Origin: Chara braunii
Taxonomy: Eukaryota; Streptophyta; Charophyceae; Charales; Characeae
Assembly: GCA_003427395.1 (NCBI GenBank)
Contig: BFEA01000035.1
Span: 2,402,335 to 2,423,878 of the forward strand
Direction of reading: 5' to 3'
DNA length: 21,544 bases
The translations under genes and the position numbers were made by a program. Numbering within the stretch: the stretch's first letter is position 1; every line of letters begins with the position of its first letter. Positions 9,736-18,387 of this stretch are shown in pieces. The notes under the pieces are model-generated. The model saw only the letters and a list, made by a program, of their open reading frames with translations, made no database searches and had not been told where the DNA came from.

Positions 9736-11177
9736 TTGTCAAGAAGATTAGTATATCATTGAGCAGCTTGGAAGGATTGTAGATCGTAAAGAAGAGAGAG
9801 AAATAATTGTGTCTGAAAAAATTGTGGATGGAAATATCAGACAACTAGAGGAAGCACTTGAGAAGGAGAAGAAAAGGAAAGAAGAAAAGAAATCAGACAA
9901 ACTGTTATCAAGACCGAAGGAGAGGATCAATAAATATTTTTGGCTTAACTTGTGACCTACGTAGCTCACCTTAAGATGAAAATTGATCAATACGGAGAAC
10001 AGATGCAGGCACAGATTGATGATGTGGCTGCAGGACTACGAACAATCACCAATCTGGTCAAAGGAAAGCATCAGGTGGTTGAGGAAGTCAAAACAGAACA
10101 AGAAGAAAAACCAAAGAAATTGATGGGAGATGCTATTAAGTTTCTCAATGGAGCGACTCAGAAACCGAAAGAAAAAAAAACGGAAGAAAAAGGAGAGCGT
10201 TCGAATCCGCCGAAGTCTACAGAAGGAAAAAGGGACACCACCACACAGCCTAAGAAAGCTAAAAAGAAGGAAAAAGTCAAGATGAAATTGCCTTTCACAT
10301 TCAGCAATAGCAAGGGTGAAAATTTGTTGTTGTGGATTGCCGAGATTCAGACATATTGTGGTACGACCCCTGTTCAACCCGAGTCCCAAGTTGCTTTCTC
10401 TACTTCTTGTCTTGGCGGGGAAGCAAAGGAATGGGTTTTGGCTGACGCTAACGCAGCGGGGTTTGATGATATTGGGGAGTGGGCAGCAACTTTGGACCTG
10501 AAGCAGCTCCTTGGTAAGATTAAAGAACGCTTCTTAGACAAGACGACGACCGACAAGGCCTTTGACCAGCTCACTACCATTGGTCAAAAACATTGGAGCT
10601 CGGTAGAAGCTTTGTCTCGGGAAGTTGATCGGTTGTTGCAGGTTCCCGGATTGAACCTGCAGGACAACCAAGTCTTATATATCTATTCCGCACTCTGCCT
10701 GAGCCCATTCGAGGACAACTCGTGGCAGAGTCAAAATCCGGTAAGTATAATTACAGGCAGTTTCGCGATCTTGCTCTCCAGAGGGAGGAAATGACGTATG
10801 CATCTGTTGTGAAGTTTGGTGGTGGTGCAGGATCAGGCAAGCGGATACTTTGGCCCCAAAAGCGCTAGGACCACACCCTCGTCGTCTTTGATGACGATAC
10901 TGTGGAGAAGTGGCCATTGGAGGTCGAGCGTGTGGCGAGCAGCAATGAGTCTGGGAAGGGGGAAGTCATTGCCGTCGTGGTCAACAAGGGAGGACCACGA
11001 CCGCCGGTAAAGAAGAAGAGACCACGCTCATTCCCAGAGCATCCCGGAATTGCGGTCGGTAGGCCGTGGGAAAAGATGGGTCTGTCACGAGAAACATGGC
11101 AGGAGTGGATGGACAACGCACAGTGCCTGAAGTGTGGCACTGCAGAGCATGTGATTGCTTGGTGCCCATTAATCTGA
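9736..11177 (+). pseudogene. gag: Gag of chromovirus B, frameshifted
   Basis: Three frames are used in succession. At 9757-9955 a charged coiled-coil-like segment (IIEQLGRIVDRKEERE, then Lys/Glu-rich) ends in TGA. From 9952 to about 10690 the frame holds a Lys/Glu-rich linker and the Gag core (KLPFTFSNSKGENLLLWIAEIQTY, then GGEAKEWV and KERFLDKTT). From about 10698 to 11177 a third frame continues with LPEPIRGQLVAESKSGKYNY, a TAG at 10866-10868, and a CCHC knuckle CLKCGTAEHVIAWC (CX2CX4HX4C). The N-terminus is not in place. Its likely remainder lies in reverse complement at 20250-20405. Confidence 0.78.
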
Positions 11178-11347
11178 AACCCAAAAGCGAGCAGCTAGTA
11201 GGAGTAACATCTGCTCCTACTGAGTCTAAGGGTTTGGATGTAGAAAAAGGTAAGGTGCCTACTAACACTTTCAACCCTTTGACTTGCATGGTAGAGGATG
11301 ATTCTTCTTCATCCGATCGTCCAGAACATCCTGAACTTGTCTTATGA
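11163..11347 (+). pseudogene. Gag-protease linker of element B
   Basis: After the zinc knuckle the sensible reading moves to frame 2: INLKPKSEQLVGV and onward, an acidic Ser-rich stretch with no known domain. It ends in a TGA that overlaps the next ATG (ATGA at 11344-11347), where the protease frame starts. It is likely the spacer between nucleocapsid and protease. Confidence 0.5.
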
Positions 11348-11781
11348 ACTTCTCTCTGGACGACTCTCTTGACGAGCTCGGTAACGAGTTACTGGCACTA
11401 CGGAGCTCGTGGGCTAAGAAATCTAAGTCTAAGGGTAACCTATTAATCGCGGATTTAGAGATTGCACATACACACGTAGGTGCACGATTGGACTCAGGAT
11501 CAACGCGATCCTACGTATCCGAGAAAGCAATCCGCAAGTTGCATCTCGGAATGAAAATGAAAGATCTGTCTCGACCTTTCATGTTTATTTTGGCAGACAA
11601 AAGCATGATCGCTATCTCACAGTGTGTCGATCGTGTTAAGTGTCGTTTCCGAACCAAGGAAGGTAAGAAGATTCTACACGAAGTATCCTTCCTTGTGGAA
11701 AATAACTTACCTTTTGACTTGATTTTTGGTATGGACTGGCATGAGGAAGCCATCCAAAAATCAAGTTCAAAGAGAAAATAG
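11344..11781 (+). pseudogene. pol: Aspartic protease of element B
   Basis: This 145-codon frame contains a retropepsin-type active site, LDSGSTRSYVS, with the catalytic Asp at residue 50, and a later hydrophobic FDLIFGMDWH stretch that corresponds to the conserved (I/L)LG-D-(F/W) segment. Two protease subunits would dimerise to cut the polyprotein. The frame is lost in an A5 run at about 11757-11761. The continuation KFKEKIVQLRD reads in frame 3, so the last codons before the stop are frameshift noise. Confidence 0.78.
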
Positions 11782-13142
11782 TGCAACTGAGGGATGCACA
11801 TTCCGAATTGAAACCAATCAAATTGTATCATAAGTCTGGCTCTGACTCTAGTCTATCTTTTTGTTGCATGAGTTACCCAGCATTTCGATCAATGGTTTCA
11901 AAGAACAAATTGGAAAAGGAAGTAATGATGGTCGTAGTGAAGAAGGCAGGTAAATGTTCTACTTCCTATCCTCCTACCATTGAGAAACTCCTGGAGGAGT
12001 ATAAAGATCTGCAAACTGAACCAACAGGAATAATTGAACGTGCTATCAAGCACACAATAGAAATTATTCCTGGTAGTAAGATTCTCAAGGGCCCTATCTA
12101 CCGAATGTCTCATAGGGAACTTGAGGAACTTAAGAAGCAGTTGCAGGACTTAGCAGAAAAATGATGGATTCGCCCTAGCTCCTCTCCTTATGGTGCCCCT
12201 GTCCTATTTATGCCCAAAAAGGAAGGTGAGTTTCATTTTTGTATTGACTATAGAGGGTTGAATGTCGCCATTGTTAAGAACGCCGAACCACTTCCACGCA
12301 TTGACGACTTGTTGGACCAGTTGTAGGGCTGCAAGTTTTTCAGTAAGATTGATCTAAAGTCTGGATACCACCAGATCGAGGTGGATCCCGTGGATCAACA
12401 CAAGACTGCGTTCCGAACCAGGAATGGTCACTACGAGTTCGTGGTTATGCCTTTCAGACTGACTAACGCTCCAGCGACCTTCCAGAGATCCATAAATGAA
12501 CTATTTCGTCAATGGTTGGACTAGTTTGTCATTGTCTATCTTGACGATATTCTAGTGTACAGTAAGATACTAGAAGATCACGAAAAATACTTACGTCTCG
12601 TATTAGGAAAGTTGCGGGAGGGCAACTTCAAGCTAAATTCAAAGAAGTTTGGGTTCGCTAAGTCGGAAGTCTTATACCTTGGACATATAGTGAACGAGGA
12701 GGGCATAAGGCCCGAAGAAAAGAAAATATCAGCAATTAGAGATTGACCACGACCTAAGTCTGTAACTGAGTTACGATCCTTCGTTGGTTTGGCAAGCTAC
12801 TATAGAAAGTTTGTAAGGAATTTTTTACAGATTACCGCACCAATTGGAAGATTATTGAAAAAATGAACTATCTGGTTGTGGGACAAGGACTGTGAGTCCT
12901 ACTTCAAGAAGGTAAAGTATGCGTTGACTCACTACCCTGTTTTGAAAATTGTTGATCCGTTTCTTCCCTTCATCGTTACTACTGATGCAAGTCAGTATGG
13001 GATTGGCGGAGTCCTTCAACAAAACGATGGTAATGGTTATAGACCTATTGAGTTTATGTCTGCACGTCTACCATCAGACAAGGTCGCCAACTCCACCTAT
13101 GAAAGGGAATTATATGCCTTAGTCTGTGCGCTGGACACATGA
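11755..13142 (+). pseudogene. pol: Reverse transcriptase and RNase H of element B (multiple stops)
   Basis: One frame (frame 3) carries RT motifs in order: [56 protein letters not shown] and catalytic YLDD (12537-12548). VYSKILEDH, YLGHIV and RSFVGLASYYRKF follow, then RNase H TTDASQYGIGGVLQQ and YERELYALVCAL. Stops at 12162, 12324, 12522, 12744, 12864 and 13140 interrupt it without shifting the frame. From family conservation, the residues expected at several of these sites are Trp (tgg to tga) or Gln (cag to tag). The region is otherwise well preserved. Confidence 0.85.
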
Positions 13143-14246
13143 AACCACTACTTGTTAGGGAGACACTTCACTGTGTATTCAGACAAATCTACTCTAAAGT
13201 GGATAAGGATACAACCTAGACTCTCTGGTAAGTTAGTACGATGATCTGCATTCATTGATAGTTTTGATTTTGAATTAAAGACTATCAAAGGTAAGTCTAA
13301 CGTGGTTGCAGATGCATTGTCCAGACGTTGCGATTTCTTTGGTACTATTGTCTCTTACTTGAATGTCGAGAGTGATTTGAAACATAAAATTCGTCAAGGA
13401 TATGTTACTGATCCTATTTGGAAACCTATTATGGATGTCCTTATGATAGATTCATCTCTACTTCCCAACTATAGAGTGACCGATGGTTTGCTTTTCTTGT
13501 TAGACCAAATTGAACAAAAAATGTGTATTCCTTATCAAGAAAAAATCAAAAGTCTGCTGATTGGGAAATGTCATGACTTTGAAGGACATTTTGGTTTCAA
13601 GAAAACTTACGCAGAAGTCAGAGAACGCTTTGAGTGGAAAGCATTGAAAGATGACATACTGACTTATGTTCGTACATGTTTGGTATGTCAGAGGAACAAA
13701 CCGTCACATGAAAATTCACTCGGTCTTTTGAAACCATTATCGATTCTTAGCGAGCCAGGTGAGTCTATCTCAATTGACTTCATGAGTCTCACCAAAAGCC
13801 GAAATGGCAATAGTCAAGTAATGGTTATTGTGGATCGTTTCTCCAAATATGTCATGTTTATTCCCTTACCTACAAAAGCGCAAACAAAACTTGTCATCAA
13901 AAAGTTCCAGATGTGATGGGTAACTGAGTATGGTTTTCCCCTCTCCATTGTATCTTATCATAATGCCAGGTTCACAAGTATGCTATGGCAAAAGCTTATG
14001 GAAGCCTACGGTACACGACTAATCATGTCGTCAGGGCGACACCCTGAAACGAATGGACAAAGTGAACAAATAAACCGTTTGTGCCAGCAACTTTTGTGCA
14101 TGTATGTGAGACTCAATCAGATTGATTGGGACGAGAACTTACCCAAGATAGCAAGTGCATACAATAAATTGTTCATACCACTACAGGGCGTACGCCTAAT
14201 GCACTGCACAAGGGGTAGAAACCTAAGCGTTCAATTGATGTGTTAA
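13143..14246 (+). pseudogene. pol: RNase H end and integrase of element B, catalytic Asp lost
   Basis: Frame 3 continues. The RNase H end (SDKSTLKW, then SNVVADALSRR) is broken by a TGA at 13242. The integrase zinc finger has CHDFEGHFG for the His pair and CLVCQ for the Cys pair. In the core the first Asp is at 13776-13778 (SIDFM). The second catalytic Asp, normally in SDRD, is replaced: codons at 13953-13964 read S-Y-H-N. The Glu is at 14064-14066 (GQSEQ), with the normal 35-residue spacing. A TGA at 13914 splits the core. The frame is lost near 14186. The copy could not encode active integrase. Confidence 0.83.
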
Positions 14247-14770
14247 CACCGGACCAATTCCTTAGGTTACCTCCAGGGACCCGGGAGTATGCAGTATTGT
14301 TTCAAGAAGACATCAAGAAAGTAAAAGACAATCTGAAGAAAGCTCAGGACCAAATGATTGAACAAGCTAACAAGCATCGTCGACCATCAACATTCAAGGA
14401 AGGTGATCTAGTCCGGGTCAAGTCCAAAGAGTTTTCATTGGAAGAAGATGTGTCTCAGAAACTTTTGCCCGTCTATTTTGGACCCTGGGAAGTTCTCAAA
14501 GTAATTGGGGATGCAGAGGGACCGTCTTATCGTATCGATATTCCCCCTCACCTCAAAACGTATCCTGTCTTTCATGCATCCAAATTGTTGCCCTATGTAG
14601 AAGGAAATGAGTTCCCAAATAGACCATCTATGATTCCGCCATCCATGGAAGGCAGATATGAAGTAGACCGGATCATAGAGCATGCGTACTTTTCTACAAG
14701 TGGACATGGACGACCCCAGAAACAGCTCAAGGTACGTTTCAAATCTCAGGCACCATCTGAGGATAGATGA
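14187..14770 (+). pseudogene. pol: Integrase C-terminus and chromodomain-like end of element B
   Basis: Frame 2 takes over near 14187 with GRTPNALHKG, a TAG at 14216-14218 and KPKRSIDVLTPDQF. A basic helix-rich stretch (IKKVKDNLKKAQDQMIEQANKH), FKEGDLVRVKSKEF and the GPY/F-like FGPWEVLK...YPVFHASKLLPY follow. The end, GRYEVDRIIEHAYFS...KQLKVRFKS, resembles the start of a chromodomain (YEV.RI..H and VRF strands), and a TGA at 14768 sits where a Trp is expected. The last part is duplicated immediately downstream, where the second copy keeps TGG at that site. Confidence 0.75.
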
Positions 14771-14965
14771 CTTAGTAAACGAGAATTACTTGAAACTGCT
14801 CCTAATATGGCAGATATGAAGTAGACCGGATCATAGAGCATGTGTACTTTTCTACAGGTGGACATGGACGACCCCAAAAATAGCTCAAGGTACGTTTCAA
14901 ATCTCAGGCACCATCTGAGGACAGATGGTTTAGTAAACGGGAATTACTTGAAACTGCTCCTAATT
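14651..14965 (+). repeat. 158-bp tandem duplication of the element B chromodomain region
   Basis: Copy 1 (14651-14808) and copy 2 (14809-14965) align without gaps over about 156 bp. They differ at eight positions that I can see, and all eight are transitions (C/T or A/G). Each copy has a stop the other lacks: TGA against TGG, and CAG against TAG. The 158-bp period is not a multiple of three, so copy 2 is read in another frame. Confidence 0.92.
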
Positions 14966-14966
14966 A

Positions 14967-14970
<4 letters not shown>

Positions 14971-14998
<28 letters not shown>
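14971..14998. repeat. Poly-T tract (28 T)
   Basis: An uninterrupted run of 28 T lies between the end of element B and the LINE 5' region. It could be the poly-A tail of something inserted on the - strand, but no body for such an insert is evident to its right. The length is uncertain, as for any homopolymer. Confidence 0.9.
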
Positions 14999-15069
14999 CA
15001 TGACAATTACATCTCAGATACGTGATTGTGTCAGAGGTCAATACTCCGGGTTTGCTGCCCATATTGGCA

Positions 15070-15162
15070 AAAGCTAGGTGAAGAGGGGCGAGACCCGTAG
15101 AAAGCTAGGTGAAGAGGGGCGAGACTCGTAGAAAGCTAGGTGAGGAAGGGTGCAACCTCGAT
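15070..15162 (+). repeat. Three 31-bp tandem monomers at the LINE 5' end
   Basis: Units start at 15070, 15101 and 15132, each opening aaagctaggtga. The first two are nearly identical (one C/T difference); the third is diverged in its second half. They lie about 190-280 bp upstream of the ORF1 ATG, where some LINEs carry promoter monomers. Confidence 0.88.
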
Positions 15163-15347
15163 CCACCGAACCTCATCAGAGGCCCTGCTACACATAAGAT
15201 TTCAAATTCCTGGGAAGTTAGGAGCAATGGTGGGGGTAAGGCGAACAGGGCACCAGACCCAAAGAGCACAGAAAAAACTGGATTCCACCCTGCTGTACCG
15301 GGGGGCTATGAGACAACACGCAGACAAAAGACTGGCTAAGAGTAACC

Positions 15348-16331
15348 ATGGGAGTAGGCAAGACACCCAGGCACCCCAACAGAATAGGGAGGAACCACAC
15401 ACAGTCCCCTGTCTCCCCCTCCACAAACCCAACCCTCCTGGCTCCCACATGGGCCGCTCGCCTTCGTTGCTCACACGTTGGACAAACACTCTCAGTCCAG
15501 AGACAGGAAAAGGAAGGGGAAGGCAGATTGTGGAAGATACCCCTAGACAACTTGTCATCTGCGGCGGCCTTTTTTCTGACCAAACTCCTGACCCCTTCTG
15601 AGCCTAAAGTTGTCAATCACGGGGGCAAGTCGTCACTCGTCAAGTCGCTGCCGACCAGCAAAGTAAAAGATAGGGATGACCTGTATATAGAGCATGCTAG
15701 TAACTGGGTGTTTCATGACGATGCTGCGTTCAAATCTACGAACGACAAAGTAGGGTGGATCAGGAAAAGGTTGGCTCCCCTTAAAGGAAATATGGAAGAA
15801 GCACACGACCTCTTTCTGCTCCAGCCTATCTCAACATCAACAGTTACGGTCATTTCCATACATAACACAGATAAACAGGCGATGGACAACTGGCGATCAA
15901 TTAGATGCGAGAGATCCGAGGTGAGAATCTACCCATGGGCACCCCCGAAGCAGCAACGGCCGGAGGAAAGGGGAGATCGAATGATGGCCGACCACTTCTG
16001 GGTGGAATTTCGCCACATCCCTATTGAAATTCAGGCAGCGTTTGTGCAAGATTTTGGAGCAAAATACGATGTAATTGATTTCATCGACCGGCTCCCCCCA
16101 CATGTCGCTAAGCGGGATGACTATCTAATGCTGGCAATCGACCTCCCAGAGGGCCAACCCTTCTCCATTGACGATACAATCCCCTTCGGGGTAGGCAAAA
16201 GAGAAGTCAAGATTCACACGGCCCACAAGCTATGCCATGGTGTTTTAAGTGTCAGGCTTATGGGCATCTATACACAGACCCTACCTGCCTTCACCATCCC
16301 ATCAATCAGGTCAGAGTCACAGGCCGCCTGA
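15348..16331 (+). pseudogene. LINE ORF1, N-terminal part (DUF4283-like), frameshifted at its end
   Basis: The ATG at 15348 sits in a good context (accATGG) and opens a 327-codon frame. The first ~110 residues are basic and Ser/Pro-rich. From about residue 190, DHFWVEFRHIPIEIQAAFVQ, FGAKYDVIDFID, RDDYLMLAIDL and KREVKIHTAHKLC follow the pattern of plant LINE ORF1 proteins with a DUF4283-type RNA-binding region (WV.l..iP.e, a conserved acidic strand, then the zinc knuckle). True homology leaves this frame near 16230, where a one-base shift leads into the zinc-knuckle frame; the codons after that up to the stop at 16331 are noise. Confidence 0.72.
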
Positions 16332-16861
16332 TTCAAGACCCCTTCAGGAGCACCCACTGGCGCACTGTAGATCCGGGGCACGAGGGATGGGTCTACGCTG
16401 ATATGACAGATGAGGAAGGGAAAACCATTGGCTGGGTGTGGGACAAGACGGGAGAACCCGTTTTTCAGACAAAACCCCCACCCACATGGATACCACCGAA
16501 GACGGTTGAGTCCCACCTGCGTAAGTCAGATAGACCCTCACCCGACGAGAAGAACGATCTGGGCAAACACAAGAAAGGAGGACTGGGCCCAGACCCGACA
16601 GACTACCTCAAGAATCCCCCGAATCAAAAGTTGCCAGAACCGCAACAAAAAAGGGATCAGGATGGACCGAAGAATCAGACTAAGGATGGGACAAAGGAGC
16701 AAGGTAAACAAGAAAACAGATTCACCTTGCTGGACATAGAAGAGGGAGAAACCGAAGGGGAAAAATGGGAGGTAAGGGGGGACCCGACCCAAAAAGGGCA
16801 ACTGATTCCCAGGTGGGACAAAAAAAGAAAGGAAGTGCAGCTGCAAGCACAAAATACTTAG
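16232..16861 (+). pseudogene. LINE ORF1, C-terminal part with CCHC zinc knuckle
   Basis: The frame begins as the continuation of ORF1. CFKCQAYGHLYTDPTC gives Cys4, Cys7, His12 and Cys19 (CX2CX4HX6C), a nucleic-acid-binding knuckle with an unusually wide last spacing. WVYADMTDEEGKTIGWVWDK and a long Lys/Asp/Gln-rich hydrophilic tail follow. It ends at TAG 16859-16861, which may be the true ORF1 stop, although the same frame stays largely open for another 580 bp. ORF1 proteins coat the LINE RNA. Confidence 0.72.
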
Positions 16862-17444
16862 CACCCACCCAATATACCAAAGGATCTCTACGAGGGAGTT
16901 TGGAAGTCGACAGTGCAAGGGGATAATAACCCGGTAAGTCTGGAACTTGTACAAAGCCAGTGTGTCATGATACTGCAAATCTCTGACTGGATCATGTCAG
17001 GCTTGCAATCTCTGCACACCGAGGCCCTGACAGAATTATGGGCTCAGGCACATAAATAGCTCAATGAGGCCTTTGGGAGTAGCCGGCAGGTGAAAACGAT
17101 TCTGGAGCAGGGCCTTCCAGAAAACATACAATGGGGGGACGCGTTACAACGATTGTTTAAGATCTCTGCGGCACACTTCCAGGCCCCACTGAAACCAGCT
17201 TGCGACCAGCAAAATTGTGCAAGCCAGCAAGAGTAGTTCATCACGCCTGGAGACTCGCAAGGGGCACACACAACCCGCATGATAGAGGAGAAGGGGGACA
17301 AGGCAGAGAAAGAGAACCACGCGGGCCAATCAATCACTGACGTGGTAGGAGGGGAACAAGTGGAACAACCAGACACCGAGGTGGTCGGCCACTTAGAAGG
17401 GGCTTTTGGCCCCCAACCTATGGAGATAGATGATCCCACCTCTC

Positions 17445-17445
<1 letters not shown>
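16862..17445 (+). pseudogene. Open-frame continuation downstream of LINE ORF1, no known domain
   Basis: Frame 2 continues after the ORF1 stop for about 195 codons with only two interruptions, both TAG (17057-17059 and 17234-17236). The reading looks protein-like: KDLYEGVWKSTVQGD, MILQISDWIMSGLQ, LQRLFKISAAHFQ, then an acidic stretch and a Pro-rich run that enters the poly-C tract. I do not recognise a domain. It may be an ORF1 extension, an inter-ORF spacer or the start of ORF2. Confidence 0.5.
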
Positions 17446-17476
<31 letters not shown>

Positions 17477-17509
17477 ACCTCTCTCCCCCCCCCCCCCCCC
17501 CCCCCCCCC
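17446..17509 (+). repeat. Twin poly-C tracts (31 C and 25 C)
   Basis: C31 (17446-17476) and C25 (17485-17509) are separated by acctctct, and the same acctctct precedes the first tract (17438-17445), so the block looks like a duplication. It encodes polyproline. The reading frame changes from 2 to 1 across it, as expected if a C tract has gained or lost bases. The - strand would be G-quadruplex prone. Confidence 0.9.
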
Positions 17510-17510
17510 G

Positions 17511-18387
17511 AAGGCAGCAATGATGGATGTCGACTGAGCAGGGAGATACTGGAGCGCCCCCGACAGACATGGACGTCGAGCAAAAGCTTAAAATAATTAT
17601 GGAATGGCTGATTGAAGGATTTCGAGCCCAATACCCAGGGGCCTCCCAGAAATTTTGGGACTGCACGTACGTCCAACTGTTTGCTATGCTGGACAAAAGC
17701 CCGACGCTTCATAAAGCCCTGCAAGAAGGCCCCCCCTCACATATATCCTGGCCGGAAATTTTTCAGCGGATCCGACATCTCTCAGCCCTGCAATTCCACC
17801 CCCCATCATCTCATCAGTCCTCCTCTGACTATCCTGGGGAAAACCGCATGGTGGTTCTGGCCAATCATACCCCCGACCCGCCAAGATATAGAAAACTCAG
17901 ACAGTTAGTAGTCGGGGGGCAATATGAAAAACCCCTGTTGCAAAAGGATGGGGTAGCGGTTATACCATTAAGGCAGGACGATGATAAGATGGAAAGCGGT
18001 CTTTCCCCAGTGCAGGGGGGGGTAACACTACCAGGATGGGGCTTCTATAATATTTGTTCCCTGCCTGACTTGAGGGACAACGATTTCCGGAAAAAGGCAG
18101 AGCCTTTCCTAAGCCACCACTACCCGGTCGGCGTCCTCGCAACTCTCCCGCAGTTTGATGGATTAATGCGGGTGGCCACCACGGACCTGTACGTCCTCTT
18201 TGAGAAAGATAAAGATTCAGACTTGAAATGGTTCAACCATGGAGCCCTGATGGAGCTCCCACTGCAGCAGATAAAAGCCAGCTCCTTTTGGTCAGAGGAG
18301 GATTTACACACTTGCCTATCAAGGATTCTCGGGAACGGAGTGCTATGCATGGTTAACTGGTCCCAACAGCCATGGGTGAGAGTCTAA
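17511..18387 (+). pseudogene. Unrecognised ~290-residue region upstream of the LINE endonuclease
   Basis: Frame 1 is open from just after the poly-C tract to a TAA at 18385-18387, and the same frame continues beyond it into the endonuclease. Readable features: an acidic start (TDMDVEQKLKIIMEWLIEGF), a helical-looking segment with several Trp and aromatic residues, GGVTLPGWGFYNICSLPDL, and LYVLFEKDKDSDLKWFNHG near the end. The composition looks like a folded protein. I know of no family it matches. Plant LINE ORF2 usually starts with the endonuclease, so this is either an N-terminal extension of ORF2 or a separate ORF. Confidence 0.6.

Larger units (their letters stand above)
9718..14967 (+). 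mobile_element. Ty3/gypsy chromovirus B (no LTRs, gag N-terminus missing)
   Basis: Gag with a CCHC knuckle, protease, RT (YLDD), RNase H, integrase and a chromodomain-like C-terminus lie in order. Sequence is AT-richer and more purine-rich than element A, and its RT and integrase motifs differ, so it belongs to another family. It begins abruptly at the 9718-9723 breakpoint inside a coiled-coil-like gag segment and ends after a tandemly duplicated chromodomain region. No LTR or primer-binding site flanks it on either side. About ten stops and at least six frame changes mark it as an old copy. Confidence 0.85.

Noticed and set aside
15202-15616. Two - strand frames of 118 and 132 codons opposite the LINE 5' region
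   Set aside because: Antisense shadows of the ORF1 start; Cys/Trp-rich translations without any recognisable pattern.
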